Origin: Microbacterium saccharophilum
GTDB lineage: Bacteria; Actinomycetota; Actinomycetes; Actinomycetales; Microbacteriaceae
Direction of reading: 5' to 3'
Length of the DNA: 64,000 bases
NCBI RefSeq assembly: GCF_007992455.1
Contig: NZ_BKAH01000004.1
Span: forward strand, 166,097 to 230,096
Made by a program: the position numbers and the translations under genes. Shown piece after piece: positions 53,999-62,647 of the stretch (position 1 is the stretch's first letter; each line of letters starts with the position of its first letter). The notes below the pieces were generated by a model that saw only the letters and a program-made list of their open reading frames with translations, ran no database searches and was not told the DNA's origin.

Positions 53999-56632
53999 GT
54001 GACGGACTCCGCAAAGCCTACCCTTCTCGTCGTCGACGGCCATTCGCTGGCCTACCGTGCGTTCTTCGCCCTCCCGGTCGACAACTTCTCCACGAAGGAC
54101 GGGCAGCACACCAACGGCATCTACGGCTTCCTGTCGATGTTCGTGAACCTCGTGAAGGCCGAGAAGCCCACCCATCTCGCCGTCGCGTTCGACACGTCGC
54201 GGCAGTCGTTCCGCACCCGCGAGTACGCGGAGTACAAGGCGAACCGGTCCGAGTCGCCGGCGGAGTTCAAGGGGCAGATCCCGCTCCTGCAGGAGTGCCT
54301 GCAGGCCATGAACGTGCGCGTCCTGACGAAGGAGGACGTCGAGGCCGACGACATCCTCGCGACCCTCGCGACCCAGGGCGCCGCGCTCGGCTATGACGTC
54401 CTGGTGTGCTCCGGCGACCGCGACACCATCCAGCTCGTCACCGACGACGTGACGCTGCTGTACCCCAACGTGCAGGGCGTCTCGCAGCTCAAGCGCTACA
54501 CGCCCGACGCCGTCGTGGAGAAGTACGGACTGCCGCCGGAGAAGTACCCCGACATCGCCGCGCTCGTGGGGGAGACCAGCGACAACCTGCCGGGCGTGCC
54601 GAAGGTCGGCGAGAAGACCGCCGTGAAGTGGCTCACCCAGTACGGGTCGCTCGACGAGCTCCTCACGCGTGCCGACGAGATCAAGGGCGTCGTGGGCGGC
54701 AACCTCCGCGAGCACATCGACGGGGTGCGCCGCAACCGCGCGCTGAACACCCTCCTGCGCGACGTCGAGCTGGAGGTGGGGCCCGCCGACCTCGAGGTGC
54801 AGCCGATCGACCCGGAGGCCGTGCGCGACATCTTCTCGCGCCTGGAGTTCCGCACCCTCCTGCCGCGCGTCTTCGACGCGATGGGCGCCGACCCGGCGGA
54901 GACCCCCGCCCGCCCGGGGGCCACGGCGCCCACCGCGACGGAGCCCGACCCCGCCCAGCTCGCCGCCTGGGTCGCCGCCGCCGGCGGGGAGGTGGGCGTG
55001 ACGCTCGTCCTGCAGGGCGGCCTCCCCGTCCGGATCGGCCTGGCGACCGCCGACGCCGCCGTCGAGACCGCCTGGACCGAGGAGGCCGCCGCCGCCCTCC
55101 GCCCCTGGCTGGAGGGGGACGCCCCCAAGGTCCTCACCGACGCGAAGCCGCAGGTGAAGGCGCTGCGCCGCGCCGGGGCCCACCTGGGCGGGCTCGCCTT
55201 CGACACCCTGCTGGCGGGCTGGCTCCTGCGTCCGAGCCTCCCGGACAAGAACCTCGCCGACCTCGTGGGTCGCTACCTCGACGAGACGCTGCCCGAGGCC
55301 GATCCGACGCAGCTCGTGCCCGAGACCGAGGGTGCGACCCCCGGGCAGCTGTCGTGGTACACCCTGCGCGTCGCCGCGGCGCTGCGGGCCGAGCTGCCGG
55401 AGAGCGTGGCCGGTGTCCTCGCCGACATCGAGCTGCCGACCCTCGACACCCTCGCCGACATGGAGCTCGCCGGCGTCGCCGTGTCGCACGAGAAGCTCTC
55501 GACCTTCTCCGCCGAGCTCGCCGCGCGCGCCGACGCGATCGCCCAGCAGGCCTACGCGACGATCGAGCGGGAGGTGAACCTCGGCTCGCCCAAGCAGCTG
55601 CAGGAGGTGCTCTTCGACCAGCTCCAGCTGCCGAAGACCCGCAAGACGAAGACGGGGTACTCCACGGATGCCGCCGTCCTCGCCGATCTGCAGGAGACGA
55701 ACCCGCACCCGTTCCTCGACCTCCTCCTGCAGCACCGCGAGGCGATGAAGCTGCGGCAGATCATCGAATCCCTCGACGTCGCGATCGCCGCCGACGGGCG
55801 CATCCGCACGACCTACCTGCAGACCGGGAGCCAGACCGGACGGCTGTCGAGCACCGACCCCAATCTGCAGAACATCCCGATCCGCAACGAGGAGTCCAGC
55901 CGCATCCGCGCCGCCTTCGAGGTCGGCGCGGGCTACGAGACGCTGCTGACCGCCGACTACTCGCAGATCGAGATGCGCATCATGGCGCACCTGTCCGGCG
56001 ACCCGGGGCTCGTCGAGGCGTTCAACTCCGGCGAGGACCTGCACCGCTTCGTCGGCGCCCGCGTGTTCGGCGTCGAGCCGGCCGATGTCACCCCCGCGAT
56101 GCGCACGAAGGTGAAGGCCATGTCGTACGGCCTCGTGTACGGGCTGTCCGCGTTCGGACTCTCCAAGCAGCTGCGCATCGAGCAGACCGAGGCCAAGCAG
56201 CTCATGATGGAGTACTTCGCCCGCTTCGGCGCGGTGCGCGACTACCTGCGCTCCTCCGTCGAGCAGGCTCGCATCGACGGTTTCACGGAGACGATCTTCG
56301 GCCGCCGCCGCCCGTTCCCCGACCTGTCCAGCCCCAACCGCGTCCTCCGCGAGAACGCCGAGCGCGCCGCGCTCAACGCCCCGATCCAGGGCAGTGCCGC
56401 CGACATCATGAAGATCGCGCTGTTCCGCATCCACGGGGAGTTCGCCGCGGAGCAGCTCGCATCGCGCGTGCTGCTGCAGATCCACGACGAGCTCGTCGTC
56501 GAGGTCGCCCCGGGGGAGTGGGATGCCGTGGAGCGCATCGTCCGCTCCCGCATGGGCGACGCCGCCGAGCTGACGGTGCCGCTGGACGTGCAGATCGGAC
56601 GCGGCGCCGACTGGAACGAAGCCGGTCACTGA
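53999..56632 (+). CDS. polA: DNA polymerase I
   Basis: An 877-residue repair and primer-replacement polymerase. Residues 1 to about 295 form the 5' nuclease domain (LLVVDGHSLAYRAFFALP; VSGVKQL-type helix-hairpin at LPGVPKVGEKTA). The middle 3'-5' exonuclease fold lacks the acidic DTET motif, so proofreading is probably lost, as in mycobacterial PolA. The polymerase domain has motif A DYSQIEMRI (about 652), motif B around KAMSYGLVYGLS and motif C HDELVVEV (about 829). GTG start with leaderless spacing. Confidence 0.98.
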   Translation: MTDSAKPTLLVVDGHSLAYRAFFALPVDNFSTKDGQHTNGIYGFLSMFVNLVKAEKPTHLAVAFDTSRQSFRTREYAEYKANRSESPAEFKGQIPLLQECLQAMNVRVLTKEDVEADDILATLATQGAALGYDVLVCSGDRDTIQLVTDDVTLLYPNVQGVSQLKRYTPDAVVEKYGLPPEKYPDIAALVGETSDNLPGVPKVGEKTAVKWLTQYGSLDELLTRADEIKGVVGGNLREHIDGVRRNRALNTLLRDVELEVGPADLEVQPIDPEAVRDIFSRLEFRTLLPRVFDAMGADPAETPARPGATAPTATEPDPAQLAAWVAAAGGEVGVTLVLQGGLPVRIGLATADAAVETAWTEEAAAALRPWLEGDAPKVLTDAKPQVKALRRAGAHLGGLAFDTLLAGWLLRPSLPDKNLADLVGRYLDETLPEADPTQLVPETEGATPGQLSWYTLRVAAALRAELPESVAGVLADIELPTLDTLADMELAGVAVSHEKLSTFSAELAARADAIAQQAYATIEREVNLGSPKQLQEVLFDQLQLPKTRKTKTGYSTDAAVLADLQETNPHPFLDLLLQHREAMKLRQIIESLDVAIAADGRIRTTYLQTGSQTGRLSSTDPNLQNIPIRNEESSRIRAAFEVGAGYETLLTADYSQIEMRIMAHLSGDPGLVEAFNSGEDLHRFVGARVFGVEPADVTPAMRTKVKAMSYGLVYGLSAFGLSKQLRIEQTEAKQLMMEYFARFGAVRDYLRSSVEQARIDGFTETIFGRRRPFPDLSSPNRVLRENAERAALNAPIQGSAADIMKIALFRIHGEFAAEQLASRVLLQIHDELVVEVAPGEWDAVERIVRSRMGDAAELTVPLDVQIGRGADWNEAGH

Positions 56633-56652
56633 TCCGGCGGCCCGCGTCGGTT

Positions 56653-56658
56653 TAGGCT
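56653..56658 (+). promoter_or_regulatory. putative -10 of the DUF885 gene
   Basis: TAGGCT, then CGGAGG and ATG at 56665; the six-base gap itself reads as a ribosome site, so a leaderless start or a second upstream start are both possible. Confidence 0.5.
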
Positions 56659-56664
56659 CGGAGG

Positions 56665-58341
56665 ATGACTGACGCACAGCGCACCCCCACGCCGATCGAC
56701 CAGATCGCCGACGGCTGGGTCGACACCCTCGCCGAACTCTCCCCGGGCCTTGCGACCTACATCGGCCGGTCCGAGTACAACGATCGTCTCGACGACCTGT
56801 CCCCGGCCGGGACGGAACGCGCGCACGCCGCGGCGAAGGCGGCGCTCGCGGCGCTGGAGGCGGCCGAGCCCGTCGACCAGGTCGACGCCGTCACGAAGGC
56901 CGACCTCTGCGGCGACCTGTCGCTGCACCTCGAGCTGCACGACGCCGGCGCGCACCTGCGCGACCTGAACGTCATCGCCTCGCCGGCTCAGGAGCTGCGG
57001 AACGTCTTCGATCTCATGCCCACGAGCACCGTGGAGGACTGGTCGGTCGTGGCCACCCGCCTCGCGGCGGTCCCCGCCGCGATCGAGGGGTACGTGGAGA
57101 CCCTCCGCCAGGGGATCGCACAGGGCATCGTTCCCGCGCGCCGTCAGGTGTCCGAGGTCGTGACCCAGATCGGCCGGTACACCGCCGACCAGGGCTTCTT
57201 CGCCACCTTCGCCGCCGAGGCGGCACCCGAGGAGGGATCCCTCCCCGCATCCCTCGTCCACGACCTGTCCGGCAACGCCGATGCGGCGCGCATCGCCTAC
57301 AACGGTCTCGCCTCGTTCCTCTCCGAGGAGCTCGCCCCCGCCGCCGGGGAGCAGGATGCCGTGGGTCGCGAGCTGTACGCCCTGCACTCCCGCCGGTTCC
57401 TCGGCGCCACGATCGACCTCGACGAGACCTACGAGTGGGGGATCGAGGAGCTGTCGCGCATGGTCGCGGAGCAGGAGGCGATCGCGAAGGAGATCAAGCC
57501 CGGCGCGAGCGTCGAGGAGGCCGTCGCCTTCCTCGAGGCCGACGAGTCCCGCAAGCTCCGGGGCACCGACGCGCTGCAGAAGTGGATGCAGGAGACGAGC
57601 GACCGCGCCGTCGCCGAACTCGGCCGCACGCACTTCGACATCCCCGAGCCCATCAAGAAGCTCGAGTGCATGATCGCGCCCACGAACGAGGGCGGCATCT
57701 ACTACACGGGGCCCACCGACGACTTCTCCCGTCCGGGCCGGATGTGGTGGTCGGTGCCGGAGGGCGTCGACACGTTCGACACCTGGCGTGAGCTCACGAC
57801 CGTCTACCACGAGGGCGTTCCGGGTCACCACCTGCAGATCGCTCAGGCGGTGTACAACCGCGCGGAGCTCAACTCGTGGCGCCGGCTCCTCGCCGGCTCG
57901 AGCGGGCACGCGGAGGGCTGGGCGCTGTACGCGGAACGGCTCATGGAGCAGCTCGGCTACCTCGACGACCCCGCCGACCGCCTCGGCATGCTCGACGGCC
58001 AGCGCATGCGCGCCGCGCGCGTCGTGCTGGACATCGGCGTGCACCTGCAGAAGCCGAAGCTCGACGGTGACGGCGTGTGGGATGCCGACTACGCGCTCGC
58101 CTTCATGCGCCGGAACGTCAACATGTCGGACGAGTTCATCCAGTTCGAGGTGAACCGCTACCTCGGCTGGCCGGGACAGGCGCCGTCGTACAAGGTGGGC
58201 CAGCGCATCTGGGAGCAGATCCGCGACGAGGCGCAGCAGCGCGCCGGCGACGCGTTCGACATCAAGAAGTTCCACATGCGCGCCCTGACCCTCGGCGGGG
58301 TGGGCCTGGACACCCTGCGGATGGCACTCGCGCAGGACTGA
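56665..58341 (+). CDS. DUF885-family metalloprotein (putative peptidase)
   Basis: A 558-residue, mostly helical protein of the DUF885 family. The hallmark YHEGVPGHHLQIA (about residues 379-391) is a zinc-binding HExxPGHH variant of the HExxH motif. A downstream Glu in GHAEGWALYAERLM (about 413-426) is the likely third ligand. Such proteins are thought to be cytosolic peptidases. No signal peptide is seen. It converges on the phosphoribosyltransferase gene with a 13-base gap. Confidence 0.9.
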   Translation: MTDAQRTPTPIDQIADGWVDTLAELSPGLATYIGRSEYNDRLDDLSPAGTERAHAAAKAALAALEAAEPVDQVDAVTKADLCGDLSLHLELHDAGAHLRDLNVIASPAQELRNVFDLMPTSTVEDWSVVATRLAAVPAAIEGYVETLRQGIAQGIVPARRQVSEVVTQIGRYTADQGFFATFAAEAAPEEGSLPASLVHDLSGNADAARIAYNGLASFLSEELAPAAGEQDAVGRELYALHSRRFLGATIDLDETYEWGIEELSRMVAEQEAIAKEIKPGASVEEAVAFLEADESRKLRGTDALQKWMQETSDRAVAELGRTHFDIPEPIKKLECMIAPTNEGGIYYTGPTDDFSRPGRMWWSVPEGVDTFDTWRELTTVYHEGVPGHHLQIAQAVYNRAELNSWRRLLAGSSGHAEGWALYAERLMEQLGYLDDPADRLGMLDGQRMRAARVVLDIGVHLQKPKLDGDGVWDADYALAFMRRNVNMSDEFIQFEVNRYLGWPGQAPSYKVGQRIWEQIRDEAQQRAGDAFDIKKFHMRALTLGGVGLDTLRMALAQD

Positions 58342-58354
58342 GCCCCCGGCACCG

Positions 58355-58981
58355 TCAGTCGGCGCGGAGGTCGCGGGCCAGCAGCGCCACGACCTCCGCG
58401 TCGCGGGCCTGACGGAAATCGTCGTAGTACTGGCCGACGGCCCAGAGGTGCTGCTGCGGATGCGGGCACACGTAGTCGTCGGCGAGCCCGGGCTCCGGGC
58501 GCCACGCGGCGGGTGCGACCGGCACCGCCAGGACGATCCGCGCGGCGCCGTGTGCGCGCAGCGAGCGGCAGGCGGATGTCGCCGTGGCCCCCGTCGCGAC
58601 TCCGTCGTCCACGACGATCACGGTCCGTCCCGCGGGGTCGCGCCCCGGCACGGTGTACAGCGCTTGACGGCGCCGCAGCTCGGCCCGCTCCTCCTGCTCG
58701 ACGGCGGCGAGCTGCGCAGGCGTCGCCCAGTCGTCGGCATCCGGATGGACGACGCGGACGCCGTCGGCGATCGCCCCCACGGCGAACTCCGCGTGTCGCG
58801 GTGCGCCGAGCTTGCGGACCGCGACGGCCGTGAGCGGGAGACCGAGCACCCGCGCCACCTCCGCCGCCACGACCACGCCGCCGCGCGGCAGGCCGACGAC
58901 GAGAGCGTCGTCGGCCCGCCAGGCGTCCAGTGCACGGGCGAGGTCGCGGCCCGCCGCGGCGCGATCCTCGAAGAGGGCCAT
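58355..58981 (-). CDS. phosphoribosyltransferase-domain protein
   Basis: A 208-residue protein with the type I PRTase PRPP loop VIVVDDGVATGATA and an N-terminal VVGLPRGGVVVAAEVARVLG segment typical of the erythromycin-esterase-associated or stress-linked PRTase-like group. The base specificity is unknown. The ATG at 58981 has TACGGT six bases before it on the minus strand, the leaderless layout seen elsewhere. Confidence 0.9.
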   Translation of the reverse strand: MALFEDRAAAGRDLARALDAWRADDALVVGLPRGGVVVAAEVARVLGLPLTAVAVRKLGAPRHAEFAVGAIADGVRVVHPDADDWATPAQLAAVEQEERAELRRRQALYTVPGRDPAGRTVIVVDDGVATGATATSACRSLRAHGAARIVLAVPVAPAAWRPEPGLADDYVCPHPQQHLWAVGQYYDDFRQARDAEVVALLARDLRAD

Positions 58982-58987
58982 GAGCCC

Positions 58988-58993
58988 ACCGTA
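58988..58993 (-). promoter_or_regulatory. putative -10 of the phosphoribosyltransferase gene, leaderless layout
   Basis: Minus-strand TACGGT, then GGGCTC, then ATG at 58981. Confidence 0.5.
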
Positions 58994-59089
58994 CGCTGGG
59001 GACGGCGCAGGTGGAATGCCCCGGATCTCCGCGGGGAATGCCCGCCCGACGCGCCGAGTTCCATTCATCAGTATGGAAAGGGACGGATC

Positions 59090-60121
59090 ATGACGGTACA
59101 GCTGGGCCTTGACACTTTCGGCGACATCACCCTGGACGCGGAGGGTCGGCGCGTCAGCGACGCGCAGACGATCCGGCACGTCGTGGAGCAGGCGGTCCTC
59201 GCCGACGAGGTCGGCGTGCACTTCTTCGGCGTGGGGGAGCACCACCGGCCGGACTTCGCGATCTCGAGCCCCGAGATCGTCCTCGCCGCCGCCGCGGCGC
59301 GCACCTCCCGCATCCGGCTCGGCACGGCCGTCACGGTCCTCTCCAGCGACGACCCGGTGCGCGTGTTCGAGCGGTTCGCGACGCTGGATGCCGTCTCGCA
59401 CGGGCGCGCGGAGGTCATCCTCGGCCGGGGGTCGTTCATCGAGTCGTTCCCGCTCTTCGGCTACGACCTGCACGACTACGAGACGCTCTTCGAGGAGAAG
59501 CTCGACCTCTTCTCGCAGCTGCTCACCGAGAAGCCCGTCACGTGGCAGGGAACCATGCGCCCCTCGCTCGATGCGGCGGACGTGTACCCCAAGACCGAGC
59601 ACGGTCTGACGGCCTGGGTCGGCGTCGGCGGAAGCCCGGAGTCCGTCGTCCGCACCGCGCGGTACGGGTACGGACTGATGCTCGCCATCATCGGCGGCCC
59701 CGCGGCGCGGTTCCGGCCGTTCGTCGACCTGTACCACCGCTCCCTCGCCGGCTTCGGCCGGGGGACACTCCCCATCGGCATCCACTCGCCCGGGCACATC
59801 GCCGACACCGACCAGCAGGCGTGGGAGGAGGCGTATCCCGGTGTGCAGGCCATGAACGACACGATCGGGCGCGAGCGCGGCTGGCCGCCGTACAACCGGC
59901 TGCGCTTCCAGCACGACGTCGGGCCGGAGGGCGCGCTGTACGTCGGTTCGCCGGAGACCGTCGCCCGGAAGATCGCCGACACCGTCCGGACGCTCGGCGC
60001 GGACCGGTTCGACATGAAGTTCTCGACCGGCACGCTGGGGCACGAGCAGATGATGCGCTCCATCGAGCTCTACGGCACCCGGGTGGCCCCGCTCGTGCAG
60101 GACATGCTCGCGTCGCGGTGA
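59090..60121 (+). CDS. luciferase-like (LLM class) flavin-dependent oxidoreductase
   Basis: A 343-residue TIM-barrel protein of the bacterial luciferase-like superfamily, using FMN or F420. VQLGLDTFGDI begins the barrel. VGEHHRPDFAISSPEIVLAAAAARTSRIRLGTAV is the family signature, and GRGSFIESFPLFGYDL and GSPETVARKI are further conserved blocks. The substrate is unknown. GGACGG lies just upstream of the ATG at 59090. It is followed by an MFS carrier gene with its own promoter. Confidence 0.92.
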   Translation: MTVQLGLDTFGDITLDAEGRRVSDAQTIRHVVEQAVLADEVGVHFFGVGEHHRPDFAISSPEIVLAAAAARTSRIRLGTAVTVLSSDDPVRVFERFATLDAVSHGRAEVILGRGSFIESFPLFGYDLHDYETLFEEKLDLFSQLLTEKPVTWQGTMRPSLDAADVYPKTEHGLTAWVGVGGSPESVVRTARYGYGLMLAIIGGPAARFRPFVDLYHRSLAGFGRGTLPIGIHSPGHIADTDQQAWEEAYPGVQAMNDTIGRERGWPPYNRLRFQHDVGPEGALYVGSPETVARKIADTVRTLGADRFDMKFSTGTLGHEQMMRSIELYGTRVAPLVQDMLASR

Positions 60122-60141
60122 CGGCGGAGCCCCGGCATCCG

Positions 60142-60147
60142 TAGCAT
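60142..60147 (+). promoter_or_regulatory. putative -10 of the first MFS gene, leaderless layout
   Basis: TAGCAT, six bases, then ATG at 60154. Confidence 0.6.
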
Positions 60148-60153
60148 TCAAGG

Positions 60154-61515
60154 ATGACCGATGTGACGACACCGACGGTGGCGGCGCGCCTGGACGCCCT
60201 GCCGTTCACGCGCGGGCACGCCCGCATCCTCGGCGGCTCCGGCCTCGGGTGGGCGCTGGATGCCATGGATGTGGGCCTCATCTCCTTCATCATCACCGTG
60301 CTCGTCAGCGAGTGGTCGCTGACGGGGGAGCAGGCCTCCTGGATCGCCTCGGCGGGCTTCGTCGGCATGGCGGTGGGCGCGACCCTCGGCGGGCTCCTCG
60401 CCGACCGTCTCGGCCGCCGCTCGGTGTTCGCGATCACGCTGCTCGTCTACGGCGTCGCGACCGGGGCGAGCGCCCTGGTCGGAGGCCTCACGCTGCTGCT
60501 CGTCCTCCGATTCTTCGTGGGCCTCGGGCTCGGCGCCGAACTGCCGGTGGCGAGCACGTACGTCAGCGAGTTCGCCCCGGCGCGCATGCGCGGCCGCCTC
60601 ATCGTCATCCTGGAGGCGTTCTGGGCCGTCGGCTGGACGGCTGCCTCGCTCATCGGCTTCTTCGTCATCCCGAACGTCGCGGAGGGCTGGCGGTGGGCGT
60701 TCGCGATCGGGGCGATCCCCGCCGTCTATGCGCTCGTCATCCGGTGGGGGCTGCCGGAGTCGGCGCGCTGGCTGGAGCGGCAGGGCCGCCACAGCGAGGC
60801 GGAGGCCATCGTCGCCCGCCTCGAGGCGTCGCCCGCGCTCGCCTCGTCGCAGCGGCGCCGCGGCGAACCGGTCCTCGTGCCCACCCCCCTCGCGGGCCCG
60901 GCCGCCACGACGGCGGGGGAGCGCCTGCGGGCCCTGTGGGCCGCGGAGTTCTCCGTCCGCACGGCGTGCCTCTGGCTCGTCTGGTTCTGCGTCAACTTCG
61001 CCTACTACGGCGCGTTCATCTGGATCCCCACCTTGCTGTTCTCGCAGGGCTACGACCTCGTGAAGTCGTTCGGCTTCACCCTCATCATCACCCTCGCCCA
61101 GCTGCCCGGGTACGCCGTCGCCGCCTGGCTCATCGAGGTGTGGGGGCGGCGCCTCACGCTGTCGGTGTTCCTCGCCGGATCGGCCGTCTCGGCGGTGCTG
61201 TTCGGACAGGCCGGCACCGAGGGGCTCATCATCGCGACGGGGATGGCGCTGTCGTTCTTCAACCTCGGCGCGTGGGGCGCGCTCTACGCCGTCACCCCGG
61301 AGATGTACCCGACCTCGCTGCGCGGCACGGGCTCGGGCTGGGCGGCGGGCGTCGGACGGATCGCGTCGATCCTCGCGCCGCTGAGCGTCCCGCCGCTCCT
61401 CGCCCTGGGGGGAGTGCCGGTCCTGTTCGTCGTGTTCGCGGTCTTCTTCCTCGTGGCCGCGGGCGCCGCGTGGGGACTCGTCGACAAGAGAGGGCAGACG
61501 CTCGATGACCGGTGA
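60154..61515 (+). CDS. MFS transporter, sugar-porter/NiaP-like
   Basis: A 453-residue carrier with twelve membrane helices. The loop 2-3 motif GGLLADRLGRRSVF and FVGLGLGAELPVASTYVSEFAPARMRGR (helix 4-5) place it near the sugar porter or aromatic acid/niacin proton symporters. An acidic Asp in helix 1 (LGWALDAMDVGL) is typical of the latter group. The substrate is not assignable. It overlaps the next gene by 11 bases. Confidence 0.92.
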   Translation: MTDVTTPTVAARLDALPFTRGHARILGGSGLGWALDAMDVGLISFIITVLVSEWSLTGEQASWIASAGFVGMAVGATLGGLLADRLGRRSVFAITLLVYGVATGASALVGGLTLLLVLRFFVGLGLGAELPVASTYVSEFAPARMRGRLIVILEAFWAVGWTAASLIGFFVIPNVAEGWRWAFAIGAIPAVYALVIRWGLPESARWLERQGRHSEAEAIVARLEASPALASSQRRRGEPVLVPTPLAGPAATTAGERLRALWAAEFSVRTACLWLVWFCVNFAYYGAFIWIPTLLFSQGYDLVKSFGFTLIITLAQLPGYAVAAWLIEVWGRRLTLSVFLAGSAVSAVLFGQAGTEGLIIATGMALSFFNLGAWGALYAVTPEMYPTSLRGTGSGWAAGVGRIASILAPLSVPPLLALGGVPVLFVVFAVFFLVAAGAAWGLVDKRGQTLDDR

Positions 61516-62278
61516 GGCGGGGCAGGTGCGTTTCACCGCGATCGGCGACTCCTTCACGGAAGGCGTCGGGGACGAGCTGCCGGACGGCACCGTGCGCGGC
61601 TGGGCGGACCTCGTCGCGCAGGGCTGGGCGCGGTCGCGCGGCGCCGACATCGCCTACGCCAACTTCGCGATCCGGGGCAAGCTCGTCTGGCCGATCGTGC
61701 ACCAGCAGCTCGAGGCGGCGCTGGCACTGGGTCCCACCCACCTGTCCTTCAACGGCGGGGGCAACGACATGCTGCGCCCGCGCACCTCGATCACGCACAT
61801 CGCGGATGCGTTCACCCACGTCCTCCGCCGCTGCGACGAGGAGGGCGTGACCCTCATCCTGCTGTCCGGCGCGAACCCGTCGGCGCAGCTGCCCATGGGC
61901 CGGCTCATCCAGCGGCGCGGCGACCTCATGTCGGCCGCGGTGATCGAGCGGATGGGCGGTCGGGGCGACGTCGTGCAGGCGCTGAACTGGCCGGATGCCG
62001 AGCTGTCGCGGCCCGCGTACTGGTCGGAGGACCGGCTGCACATGAATGCGCGCGGCCACCACCGGGTCGCCGCCCGCGTGCTCACCGCCCTCGGGCAGAG
62101 CGTGCCCGAGGGGTGGTGGTCGCTCCCGGAGCTGCCGGATGCCGTGCGCCTGCGCCGCGCCGAGTACATGCGCGATCACCTCGGCCCCTGGGTGCGGCGG
62201 CGACTCACCGGCACGTCCTCCGGCGATGGGCGGGAGCCGAAGTACGGCATCTGGACGACGGTTGCGGCACCGGTCTGA
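61505..62278 (+). CDS. SGNH/GDSL-family hydrolase
   Basis: A 257-residue esterase of the SGNH fold. Block I GDSFTEG has the nucleophilic Ser, block III GGGNDM the oxyanion Gly and Asn, and block V DRLHMNARGH the Asp and His. No signal peptide, so probably cytoplasmic. The ATG at 61505 lies inside the end of the MFS gene, indicating coupling; it may act on an imported ester. That link is inference. Confidence 0.93.
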   Translation: MTGEAGQVRFTAIGDSFTEGVGDELPDGTVRGWADLVAQGWARSRGADIAYANFAIRGKLVWPIVHQQLEAALALGPTHLSFNGGGNDMLRPRTSITHIADAFTHVLRRCDEEGVTLILLSGANPSAQLPMGRLIQRRGDLMSAAVIERMGGRGDVVQALNWPDAELSRPAYWSEDRLHMNARGHHRVAARVLTALGQSVPEGWWSLPELPDAVRLRRAEYMRDHLGPWVRRRLTGTSSGDGREPKYGIWTTVAAPV

Positions 62279-62367
62279 AGCACAACGGCCGCGGCGCTGT
62301 CAAGGGGAGGCGCGCCGGCGGAGGGATCGGTCATGATGTCAGGACGACCGACCCACAAGGAGTCAAA

Positions 62368-62625
62368 ATGAGCATCGGAGCAGGAATCGCGCTCTTCGTC
62401 ATCGGAGCGATCCTCGTCTACGCCGTGAACGTCGATGTGGAGTTCGTCAACCTCGACATGATCGGCTACATCCTGATGGGCGCGGGCGCACTCATCTTCA
62501 TCATCGGCATCGTCATGATGCTGCGTCGCCGCCAGACGGAGTCCGTCACCCGGACGGTCGACCCCGTGGCCGGCGAGCGCGTCACGCGCAACTCCACGAG
62601 CACCTCGGGGGACCCCACCGTCTGA
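62368..62625 (+). CDS. DUF6458-like small membrane protein
   Basis: An 85-residue protein with two membrane helices (about 4-21 and 29-50) and a polar tail rich in Thr, Ser and Arg. It resembles a widespread actinobacterial small family of unknown role whose start MSIGAGIALFVIGAILVYAV is very conserved. CAAGGAG lies six bases before the ATG. It converges on the last gene. Confidence 0.88.
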   Translation: MSIGAGIALFVIGAILVYAVNVDVEFVNLDMIGYILMGAGALIFIIGIVMMLRRRQTESVTRTVDPVAGERVTRNSTSTSGDPTV

Positions 62626-62647
62626 ACCCCTCCCCACCCCCGGCGGA

